Shown here: positions 15,792 to 22,454 of the stretch, piece by piece | How positions within the stretch are numbered: the stretch's first letter is position 1 | How the letters are laid out: each line of letters begins with the position of its first letter | IMG/VR virus record: IMGVR_UViG_3300008266_000435 | Coordinates: 1-24,856 of that record | Reading direction: 5' to 3' (one strand) | DNA from: a virus | Length of the DNA stretch: 24,856 nt | The notes under the pieces: generated by a model | What the model was told of the DNA's origin: nothing | What the model saw: only the letters and a program-made list of their open reading frames with translations | Databases searched by the model: none | Translations under genes and position numbers: made by a program

Positions 15792-16713
15792 GGGAGATAA
15801 AGAAATAGAGGCAATCTTAAAGGCTATTGATGAAGGGATAATTGACTTCCAAGAAGCAATCCCAAAAATTCAAGAAAAGATTTACTCTAAGTTATTATTA
15901 TTTCAAAAGGAATTATCCGTGCAAGGGGAAACCATCACCAACACGGTTAAGAATGTAAAGCTATTGTCAAACATAAAGCAAGATATAGAAAGCATAATAT
16001 TAGACGATACAGACTACCTTGAAGCGGTAGCAAAGTTTTCTAAGTTATACGACAAGGTAACAGCACTTAATTATAGTTATTTCAAGTCCATAGAAAGCAA
16101 GTTTAAGCCATCAAAAGTTATTGATGAAGTAAGAAAACAATCAGTATCTTTAGTCATTGATGGACTAACAGAAGCAGGATTGCAAACTAACTTTATCAAT
16201 CCAGTTAGAGAAATAATCAACACCTATGTTACTACCGGGGGAAGCTATTCAAAATTAAGTGGTGAACTTAATAACTACATTAATGGATATAACTCTGATG
16301 CAGGGCCAATAGATGGAAGTTTTGTAAAATTCACCAAGCAAATAACAACCGATGCCATCAATCAATACAATGCCCAAGTAAACGAGATTACAAGTGCAGA
16401 CTTAGGATGGGAGTGGTACAGATATGTTGGAAGCAATATTAAAACTACAAGAACATTTTGCGAGGCACTAACAAAAAAAGAATACTATCACCGCTCAGAA
16501 TTAGCACAGATAATTAAGGGAAACTTTAAAGAATTTAAAGAGATGAAAGGCGAGATTTACAACAAGACAGGACTACCACAAGGGATGTATGACGATACGA
16601 ATACAAGTAACTTTCCTATTTATCGAGGGGGTTATAATTGCGGTCATCAAGCGTATGCCATCCCTACTTACTTAGTGCCTCAAAAAGTTAGGAACTTAAT
16701 AACAACAAAATAA
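15781..16713 (+). CDS. Mu F-like head morphogenesis (minor capsid) protein
   Basis: A 310-residue protein. The likely start is TTG 15781, overlapping the portal stop by 11 bases. The N-terminal 200 residues are helical. The C-terminal part carries the Mu gpF-like pattern: TTRTFCEAL around 219-227, then YRGGYNCGHQAYAIP (Cys287, His289) near the end. Proteins of this family bind the portal and act inside the procapsid; some relatives are fused to toxins, but nothing is appended here. The start codon is uncertain because it is TTG, but the first residues read naturally as helix. Transcription of the next gene restarts from the promoter at 16714-16746. Confidence 0.85.
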   Translation: MATKGDKEIEAILKAIDEGIIDFQEAIPKIQEKIYSKLLLFQKELSVQGETITNTVKNVKLLSNIKQDIESIILDDTDYLEAVAKFSKLYDKVTALNYSYFKSIESKFKPSKVIDEVRKQSVSLVIDGLTEAGLQTNFINPVREIINTYVTTGGSYSKLSGELNNYINGYNSDAGPIDGSFVKFTKQITTDAINQYNAQVNEITSADLGWEWYRYVGSNIKTTRTFCEALTKKEYYHRSELAQIIKGNFKEFKEMKGEIYNKTGLPQGMYDDTNTSNFPIYRGGYNCGHQAYAIPTYLVPQKVRNLITTK

Positions 16714-16746
16714 TTTGTTTTAATATAGATAAAAACTATAACTTTG
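16714..16746 (+). promoter_or_regulatory. Strong Bacteroidota-type promoter before scaffold and capsid genes
   Basis: A perfect -33 TTTG (16714-16717), a 21-base spacer and a perfect -7 TAACTTTG (16739-16746) lie in the 55-base gap after the Mu F-like gene. This is the best match to the TTTG/TAnnTTTG consensus in the window. The start of transcription is expected near 16750, with an A/T-rich leader of about 19 bases before ATG 16769. It would boost scaffold and major capsid expression independently of upstream genes. Confidence 0.8.
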
Positions 16747-16768
16747 CGTAAACATATAAATATAATTT

Positions 16769-17125
16769 ATGACACAAGAAGCAAAAAAGTTTAAACTTTT
16801 AAAGATTACAGACACAAGAGGAAATTGCAACTACGTTCCTTTCAACAATTCGAATGTTCAATTTTACCGAGAACATAAGCAAAAACTTACAAGAGAAAAA
16901 CAAGAAAAGTTTTTAATTGATGAAGTTGAATTATCAGTTGAAGAAGCCGCTGCAATTGGTGTATTTGAGGCACATCAAATTCTAAACCCTCCTAAAAAAA
17001 GAGCAGAAGCATCACAACAATCAAATGACATTGTTGCAATGTTGATGAAACAAAATCAAGAGTTAGCCGAGAGGTTAGCAGTGATTGAAAGTGTAAACAA
17101 GGAAACTAAACCCACTAAAAAATAG
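16769..17125 (+). CDS. Small head-region protein with C-terminal coiled coil, 118 aa
   Basis: This is the first gene after the capsid promoter. The N-terminal half (KFKLLKITDTRGN, YVPFNNSNVQFYREH) looks like a small folded domain. EVELSVEEAAAIGV follows, then a Lys/Glu/Gln-rich helix (IVAMLMKQNQELAERLAVIE) that should form a coiled coil. Its location between the Mu F-like and scaffold genes suggests a minor head or assembly protein, possibly a scaffold partner. I recognise no named family. Start and leader are clear because of the upstream promoter. Confidence 0.7.
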   Translation: MTQEAKKFKLLKITDTRGNCNYVPFNNSNVQFYREHKQKLTREKQEKFLIDEVELSVEEAAAIGVFEAHQILNPPKKRAEASQQSNDIVAMLMKQNQELAERLAVIESVNKETKPTKK

Positions 17126-17127
17126 TT

Positions 17128-17181
17128 ATGAAATATCCAAAAAAACCCAAAGGCGGCTGCAAAGGTTGTGGCGGTAAATAA
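17128..17181 (+). CDS. 17-residue Lys/Gly/Cys microprotein
   Basis: An ATG two bases after the previous stop opens an 18-codon frame (17 residues) ending in TAA at 17179-17181, leaving 20 bases before the scaffold start. The product is MKYPKKPKGGCKGCGGK, basic, Gly-rich and with a Cys-x-x-Cys pair. Such a composition is unlikely to be a by-product of AT-rich sequence: GGC/GGT/TGC/TGT codons are concentrated here while the flanks are A-rich. I have an impression of similar Lys-Gly-Cys peptides beside capsid genes in other phages but cannot verify it. Confidence 0.5.
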   Translation: MKYPKKPKGGCKGCGGK

Positions 17182-17201
17182 TTAATTTAAAAAAAACAAA
17201 T

Positions 17202-18086
17202 ATGTTAATAACAGATTTCATTGTTTCCTTAGCTGAGAAAGCAGGAATAGACACAAAAGACACAGAACTAATTGATTTACTTTCTAAGAGTGATTTAGCC
17301 AAGGTAAGTATTGCCGATGGACTTACCGAAAAAGTAAACAAATCACTAATTACCAAAGAAGAAGCGAAGAACTCACCTGAGTTAAAGAAACACTTCTACG
17401 GTAATGCACTTGATCCAATCAACAAAAAGATTAATGCTTTTTTTGATGAATACCAATTAGACGATGCTACGAAGAGCGAAATACTTTCTGATACATCTAC
17501 CTACGGACAATTAGAAAAGACCATTAGAAAGATTGCAGAACTAAAAGAAAAGCAATCTAATAGTGGAAGCAAAGGAGAGAGAGCAGAGTTAGAAAAAAAG
17601 ATTAATGAGTTAGCATCTGAACTTAGCAAAGTTGCCAAACAAAAGGAAGAAGAAAAAACATCTGCAATAAACGAGATAACTAATAAATACGAAAATCAAT
17701 TAATGAACTATCAAATAGATTCAATAATTGGTTCTAAGCAATTGCCCGGACAATTCCCAAAGGATATTGAAATGAAGATTGCAAGGGAGTTTGTAGAAAA
17801 AAAGTTAGCTGAAAAAGGTGCAATTGTAAAAAATATTGAAGGAAAATTAAGACTTGTTTCAAAAGATGATGAAAAATTATTTATCTTTGACGCAGGAAAA
17901 GAAGTTTCCTACGATTCTCTCACAGAAATGGCCTTGGCCGAAAATAAATTTTTAAAAGTTAGTGGCGGAACACCGGCACCAACAAATGGTTTTAACCGAA
18001 ACAACGGAGCTAACCCTCCAAAACAGAACGCAACTACTAACTTAGCGTTAAGCAATATTGATACTGCTTTAGAAGGCTTAGAATAG
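17202..18086 (+). CDS. Probable capsid scaffolding protein
   Basis: A 294-residue protein immediately upstream of the major capsid gene. The N-terminus is helical (LITDFIVSLAEKAGI), the centre is a long highly charged coiled coil (KIAELKEKQSNSG to SKVAKQKEEEK, about 108-155), and the last 45 residues are Asn/Pro/Thr-rich and disordered. Length, charge, coiled coil and position all fit a phage scaffold. No Ser-His-Asp or ClpP-like protease motif is seen, so a protease fusion is not supported. The scaffold would template capsid assembly and leave or be degraded before packaging. The start has an A-rich leader with no Shine-Dalgarno site. Confidence 0.75.
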   Translation: MLITDFIVSLAEKAGIDTKDTELIDLLSKSDLAKVSIADGLTEKVNKSLITKEEAKNSPELKKHFYGNALDPINKKINAFFDEYQLDDATKSEILSDTSTYGQLEKTIRKIAELKEKQSNSGSKGERAELEKKINELASELSKVAKQKEEEKTSAINEITNKYENQLMNYQIDSIIGSKQLPGQFPKDIEMKIAREFVEKKLAEKGAIVKNIEGKLRLVSKDDEKLFIFDAGKEVSYDSLTEMALAENKFLKVSGGTPAPTNGFNRNNGANPPKQNATTNLALSNIDTALEGLE

Positions 18087-18105
18087 GGTTAAAATACAAA
18101 ATAAA

Positions 18106-19218
18106 ATGGCTTTAGGTTATTGCCCAGCGGTTCTCAATCATATGAAATTTATCATAGGAGAGAACGCACCAGAACACAAAATCACTCCTTCGGGATTTTT
18201 AAAAGCAGCACTTGAAAAAGGAGCAAATGCAACTCCAGTGCAAGATGCATTGAGTCTTAGCAATCAAGCGGGACACATCAAAGATTTGAGATTGAAATAT
18301 TACAATCGTACTATTCCATCTCAGATGTCAACATCAGATAATTGCGATATTGACTTAGTTCAAGCGTATGACGAGATAACTATTGATACTACATCAATCG
18401 TTAAATTCGGATTGCACTTTGACGATTCAACAATTGCAAGATATTGTGATGAAGCAAGTAGGTCAGTTAACATTGGCGGTGCTCCAACTCCATTTATGCA
18501 AGAACACCTTGCAGGATTGATGGCTGCAATGAATGGCTTTGTTAGCAAAATTGACCAAACATTGTTAGGTCAAGTTGTTTGGGGTACAAATGCAGTTACA
18601 GGAAACAACACAGCAGTAAGTGTTAACTTTAACGATGATTCAACGGTAAATTTATTTTCTGAGGGATACACTAAATTGTTAAACGACTATGCTTTAAACG
18701 AAGGCCAAGGCACTCCAATTGTTGTTGGTAGTGGGTTAATTAATGCAGCTATGATTCAATCAAAAATTGCAGGATTAACACAATACTCTCCATTAAACAA
18801 TGGTGCTGCTGCAAATTCATTTGATTACTACCACGACATTAACTCTCAAACATCTTGGGGAACAAACCAATTTGGAGTATTTATGCCGGGTACATTTGGA
18901 CTTGTTGAACTTGACAGATACAAAGGATTCAGAGCTAAAAAATTAGGTTTATCAACCTTTTGGAATATGGCTGTGCCTTTGAATATGCCGGGTGCTGATG
19001 GATTGTTGCAAATGATGTATATCGATTTTCAACTAAGAGAATTAGATTGTGCTCAAGAAGCAACAGTTGGTTACGAAACAACTACTCTTGATGCAGGTTA
19101 TTCATTAATTATGTCCAAAAGATTTGCATTATGGCAAGTGCCTAACGATGCTTTCTTAGCAGGAGATAGATTAACTGGCAACAATGGTGCATTACGTTAC
19201 ACAGCAGCTAATTCTTAA
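18106..19218 (+). CDS. Major capsid protein
   Basis: A 370-residue protein with balanced composition, following the scaffold by 19 bases. The patterning fits an HK97-fold capsid protein: an N-arm (about 1-60), a long helix region (MQEHLAGLMAAMNGFVSKIDQTLL, about 130-155), beta-rich P-domain stretches, and A-domain segments (GTPIVVGSGLINAAMIQ, then FGVFMPGTFGLVELDRY). The leader is A-rich (AAAATACAAAATAAA), a Bacteroidota feature of highly expressed genes. It is probably transcribed from the 16714 promoter. No pre-peptide cleavage site can be read. Assignment rests on position and pattern, and is strong in context. Confidence 0.85.
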   Translation: MALGYCPAVLNHMKFIIGENAPEHKITPSGFLKAALEKGANATPVQDALSLSNQAGHIKDLRLKYYNRTIPSQMSTSDNCDIDLVQAYDEITIDTTSIVKFGLHFDDSTIARYCDEASRSVNIGGAPTPFMQEHLAGLMAAMNGFVSKIDQTLLGQVVWGTNAVTGNNTAVSVNFNDDSTVNLFSEGYTKLLNDYALNEGQGTPIVVGSGLINAAMIQSKIAGLTQYSPLNNGAAANSFDYYHDINSQTSWGTNQFGVFMPGTFGLVELDRYKGFRAKKLGLSTFWNMAVPLNMPGADGLLQMMYIDFQLRELDCAQEATVGYETTTLDAGYSLIMSKRFALWQVPNDAFLAGDRLTGNNGALRYTAANS

Positions 19219-19223
19219 TTCTT

Positions 19224-20240
19224 ATGAGCTGCTTTGATGGATTAATAAATCTTAAAGGGTGCTCAGTAACTGAAGTTCCGGGTAGTGTTTATTCTTTGAA
19301 TAGCCTACCCGGCATTTCAATAAAAGCCTTTGAAGATGCTGCAAATAGTGAGCAAGGTACTTATGTAGGTGTTTGGGAAAACATTAATGAGAGGGCCGAG
19401 GCATCAATTAAAAACACAATTCTTTCTTACTTGCGAGGTCGATATAAGATTAGCAGAGTTATAAGAACGGTTGAAATAGCAAGTATTACGCAAGATAATA
19501 GCGTAGCAGACAATCTTTATAAAGGCATACTTATTAATTTAAGTTATTCGACAAACGAAAATTGGAGGTTATCTCCATTCCAAAATATATCCATTCAATC
19601 ATTGCGTTATTACAAGGTTGGAGGGAGCACAGAAACAACATTAAATATTAATTTCTTTAACTATCTGACTAAAGAAATATTGTTTACAAAGACGGTTGAT
19701 GTGAGTACATTTACAACGGGTTGGAATGATATTCCCGTGAATAAAAACTTTGATGTTGCTCAGTTAGGTATTGGCTATAAGCAAACAAAAGATACATTAA
19801 GCTATTTAACAAATGATGCCAATGGATATTATGCTTATGCTTGTGATGAATGCTTTCAGAGTGAGTGTGGGCAGATTAGAGGCTTTGTAAGTAGCAACGA
19901 TAAGATAAGCGGAACGCTATCATTAAACGATACTGTTGTTGGCTTACAAGCAATGATGACCATTGGATGTAGTTATGATGCGGCAGTATGTAGCAACAAG
20001 TTATTATTTGCTGAGGCATATTGGTATTTGTTAGGCATAGAGTTTATGTTAGAGAGGCAATATTCTGAACGTATCAACTTTATGACAACCGTATTAAAAG
20101 AGGAAGCAGTTGAATTACAAGCCTTGTATCAAACGAAATATGAAGAAGCGTTGAAGAATGCCTTAGATGGATTTACATTTGATTGTGATGCTTGTTTGCA
20201 GTGTGATAACCAAGTTCAATTCTTTCCACAACTACCATAA
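19224..20240 (+). CDS. Head-tail joining/adaptor protein
   Basis: A 338-residue protein after the capsid gene. It begins SCFDGLINLKGCSVTE, then SLPGISIKAFEDAANSEQ. I associate this N-terminus with a common head-completion protein in Bacteroidetes phages. The centre is beta-rich (ILINLSYSTNENW and following strands), so it may also decorate the head or neck. The C-terminal helical half (AEAYWYLLGIEFMLERQYSERIN, then QALYQTKYEEAL) suits a gp6-like connector. Cysteines occur as DECFQSEC near 206 and CDACLQC at 321-327, potential metal sites. Its stop shares a base with the next start (TAATG). Confidence 0.68.
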   Translation: MSCFDGLINLKGCSVTEVPGSVYSLNSLPGISIKAFEDAANSEQGTYVGVWENINERAEASIKNTILSYLRGRYKISRVIRTVEIASITQDNSVADNLYKGILINLSYSTNENWRLSPFQNISIQSLRYYKVGGSTETTLNINFFNYLTKEILFTKTVDVSTFTTGWNDIPVNKNFDVAQLGIGYKQTKDTLSYLTNDANGYYAYACDECFQSECGQIRGFVSSNDKISGTLSLNDTVVGLQAMMTIGCSYDAAVCSNKLLFAEAYWYLLGIEFMLERQYSERINFMTTVLKEEAVELQALYQTKYEEALKNALDGFTFDCDACLQCDNQVQFFPQLP

Positions 20241-20680
20241 TGGAGATAACATCTAACTTTCCTATTGTTATTGCTGACATATTATCTAAGATAAATATGT
20301 TAGACAATCCTGAAACGGTATCGAGGGCGGTTGCATCAGCAATAATGCCTGAAATGAGGAAACGTATTCACGTTGATGGCAACAATTCTAAAGGAAGTAA
20401 GATTGGAACTTATAGTGCCGCATATTTAAAATTAAGACAAAGAAAATACAATAGAACAGCAGACTCAGATGTGATAATTTCATTGACGAGGCAATTAGAA
20501 AATAGTTATGTTTTAGGGGCAACACAAAACTCCTATAACATTTCATTCTCTACCCCATTATCATTTGACAAGGCAACGTGGATGGAAGAAAAGTATGGTA
20601 AGATTTGGGATTTAACAATCGAAGAACAAGATATTGCCTCATTAGTGGCAAACGAAGAAACTAAAAAAATAATGCAATGA
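20240..20680 (+). CDS. Tail completion protein (HK97 gp10/Mu gpG-like)
   Basis: A 146-residue protein. Its KIGTYSAAYLKLRQRK segment, LTRQLENSYVLG and FDKATWMEEKYGKIWDLT segments match phage virion morphogenesis proteins of the HK97 gp10-like/tail-completion group found in Bacteroidetes phages. Such proteins cap the tail end that joins the head. It is coupled to both neighbours: TAATG at the start, ATGA at the end. It lies in the usual place between connector and tail tube genes. Confidence 0.75.
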   Translation: MEITSNFPIVIADILSKINMLDNPETVSRAVASAIMPEMRKRIHVDGNNSKGSKIGTYSAAYLKLRQRKYNRTADSDVIISLTRQLENSYVLGATQNSYNISFSTPLSFDKATWMEEKYGKIWDLTIEEQDIASLVANEETKKIMQ

Positions 20681-21252
20681 ATTTAGCTAATTTAATTGAA
20701 TTAATAGATACAAAAATACTTGCAGTAATGGAGGACATCTCTACATTGCAACCTATTAAAGCATTTGGATTAACGGAATTATATTATAGTGGTGAAGAAT
20801 ACTATCCGGGTAAAGTCGAGGGAGGGCAAATAATTGAGGTTGCCTTAAAAGATAATTTTAATCTTAGTTGGTATTCAAGAAACACCACAGGCACATACAA
20901 CACAATAGAAAATAATTATGGCAACAAACAAAACAAAGTTGAAGAGATAACAGATGTTAAGTTAGTTGCCTATACAAATAGAATTAAAACGGGATTTTCT
21001 CTTGAAACAATCAAGGATATATTTATAAGTGCAATTCCAAGCGTATTATCAAAATCGGAGTGTGAGAGCAATGAGATTGATAGTTGCCAAATTGAACTGA
21101 TATCACACGAATTAGATACAACCAAGATTTATAAAGATGAAATCAAAAGCAACGCCAAGGTGAGAGTTGGAGTTGAATATGGATTGATAGCAATCCGCTA
21201 CAATATTAGAGCCACCTATCGCAGAGGGTGTCGTGTTATTTGCGAATGTTAA
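20677..21252 (+). CDS. Tail terminator/minor tail protein candidate
   Basis: A 191-residue protein, overlapping the previous stop (ATGA). It starts with a helix (NLANLIELIDTKILAVMEDI), then alternating strands: IIEVALKDNFNLSWYSR, then EEITDVKLVAYTN. The C-terminus is a strand-rich RVGVEYGLIAIRYNIRATY. This helix-then-sheet layout and the position between tail completion and tail tube genes fit a tail terminator. Two cysteines at the extreme C-terminus (VICEC) are unexplained. No specific motif is recognised. Confidence 0.6.
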   Translation: MNLANLIELIDTKILAVMEDISTLQPIKAFGLTELYYSGEEYYPGKVEGGQIIEVALKDNFNLSWYSRNTTGTYNTIENNYGNKQNKVEEITDVKLVAYTNRIKTGFSLETIKDIFISAIPSVLSKSECESNEIDSCQIELISHELDTTKIYKDEIKSNAKVRVGVEYGLIAIRYNIRATYRRGCRVICEC

Positions 21253-21264
21253 AAATAAAATAAA

Positions 21265-21804
21265 ATGGCTTATTATCCATCAGGTTGCGATGAGAATATT
21301 CAAGAGCATAGTTGTGGTGGTTGTGGGGTTGAATTGGCCCGTGTAAGACGTGCTGCATTCATCAATAAAACATACTACCCAACATTAATTGCCGATGCAG
21401 AAAATGTATCAGTATGGAACGCAGGAATTGCTTCTGGTGCCATAATTATAATCCCTGAAACACAAGGAGATTATGATGGCGGTGCTCCACAAATGGGGCA
21501 AGGTTATGGAGATTCAGAAGAAACTCTTAATGCCTACCTATTTACAGCAATGATTAAAGATCCAAATTATGCAGGCAATAGAAATTTTTACAATTCTATC
21601 AAAGGAAGTAGAAACTTTCACTTTGCATTTGCATCGGAAACAATTTTGAGAATATCGGATGAGCCGGTAACAATTATACCAACCAATCCAATTGCTAACG
21701 ATTTGAAGCAAGAGGTAGTTTGGGATGTTCAAGTAAAATGGACATCAGATAATTTTGCTGACGAGTACGATACTCCAGATGTTTTCACTTGTTATGTTCC
21801 ATAA
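21265..21804 (+). CDS. Major tail (tube) protein, paralogue 1
   Basis: A 179-residue beta-rich protein with an A-rich leader (AAAAATAAAATAAA) like that of the capsid gene, indicating strong expression. An intrinsic terminator follows directly. It starts with YYPSGC and has a Cys8-His15-Cys17-Cys20 cluster (HSCGGC), then ARVRRAAFI and WNAGIASG. The later SEETLNAY, PNYAGN, KGSRNF, NDLKQEVVW and KWTSD segments are shared with the next gene. Position after the completion and terminator genes, size and expression signals suggest the tail tube. A major non-tube virion protein is the alternative. Confidence 0.65.
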   Translation: MAYYPSGCDENIQEHSCGGCGVELARVRRAAFINKTYYPTLIADAENVSVWNAGIASGAIIIIPETQGDYDGGAPQMGQGYGDSEETLNAYLFTAMIKDPNYAGNRNFYNSIKGSRNFHFAFASETILRISDEPVTIIPTNPIANDLKQEVVWDVQVKWTSDNFADEYDTPDVFTCYVP

Positions 21805-21811
21805 ATAAGAG

Positions 21812-21836
21812 GGGGGTAGTAATATCCCCTTTTTTT
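21812..21836 (+). terminator. Intrinsic terminator after the first tail-tube-like gene
   Basis: A hairpin GGGGGTA (21812-21818), loop GTAA, TATCCCC (21823-21829) forms seven pairs including one G-U, and is followed at once by seven Ts (21830-21836). This is the only clear hairpin-plus-U-tract I see in the window. It probably ends most capsid and tail-tube transcripts and lowers expression of the paralogue and tail fibre downstream. Confidence 0.85.
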
Positions 21837-21847
21837 AATTCAATTGT

Positions 21848-22453
21848 ATGTATTATCCATCAAATTGCAATGAAATATCAACTCACGATTGTGGGGGATG
21901 TGAGATAGAGTTAGGTCGAGTGAGGGCGGTTGCCTTTGTTCACAAAAGCTATTATTCTACATTGGTGGCAGGTATTGAGGATTTGAATACTTGGAATGCA
22001 GGGAGATTGGCAAATAAAATATTTGTTTATCCCGATGTAAATGGGGAGTTTAATGGAGGTTCAGCGATTACGGGGAGAGGCTTTGCCAAGGCAGAGGAAA
22101 CATTGATGGCTTACAATTATGAGGTGCAATTTAATATTCCTAATTATGAGGGCAATATTGCACATTGGAACGCATTGAGAGGTTCAAGAAATTACTACAT
22201 TATCTTTTGCACAGAAACACAAATGCACATCACTAATAGGATATGTACTATTGTGCCGAGAAATGACATTAAAAACGATTTAAAACAAGAAGTTATTTGG
22301 AGTTGCGTAAGCAAGTGGACTTCGGATAGTTTCCCAACAATATACGATAAGTTAGACGATGCATTTAATTGTATAATAACAAATGTAAATTATTTATTGC
22401 AAGAGAATGGATTTTATTTATTGCAAGAAGATGGTTCAAAAATAATAATATAA
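21848..22453 (+). CDS. Tail-tube-like protein, paralogue 2, with C-terminal octapeptide repeat
   Basis: A 201-residue protein plainly homologous along its length to the preceding gene. Shared blocks are YYPS, CGGC, RVR, WNAG, EETL, PNYEGN, GSRNY, NDLKQEVIW and KWTSDSF, and it retains the metal-site-like Cys7-His13-Cys15-Cys18. It differs by an added C-terminal tail of about 25 residues with two near-identical octapeptides, YLLQENGF and YLLQEDGS. The terminator just upstream suggests lower expression than paralogue 1. It may be a minor tube subunit, a tube-end protein or a decorated variant. The leader is T/A-rich and lies after the U-tract. Confidence 0.65.
   Translation: MYYPSNCNEISTHDCGGCEIELGRVRAVAFVHKSYYSTLVAGIEDLNTWNAGRLANKIFVYPDVNGEFNGGSAITGRGFAKAEETLMAYNYEVQFNIPNYEGNIAHWNALRGSRNYYIIFCTETQMHITNRICTIVPRNDIKNDLKQEVIWSCVSKWTSDSFPTIYDKLDDAFNCIITNVNYLLQENGFYLLQEDGSKIII
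22391..22434 (+). repeat. Two 20-base direct repeats, 24-base period
   Basis: Near-identical copies at 22391-22410 and 22415-22434 (18 of 20 bases equal) encode the octapeptides YLLQENGF and YLLQEDGS at the end of the second tail-tube-like gene. The similar Leu-rich motif LLLE-x-G occurs in structural proteins of many phages, as I recall. It is probably a short beta repeat of the protein, not a DNA-level element. Confidence 0.75.
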
Positions 22454-22454
22454 T

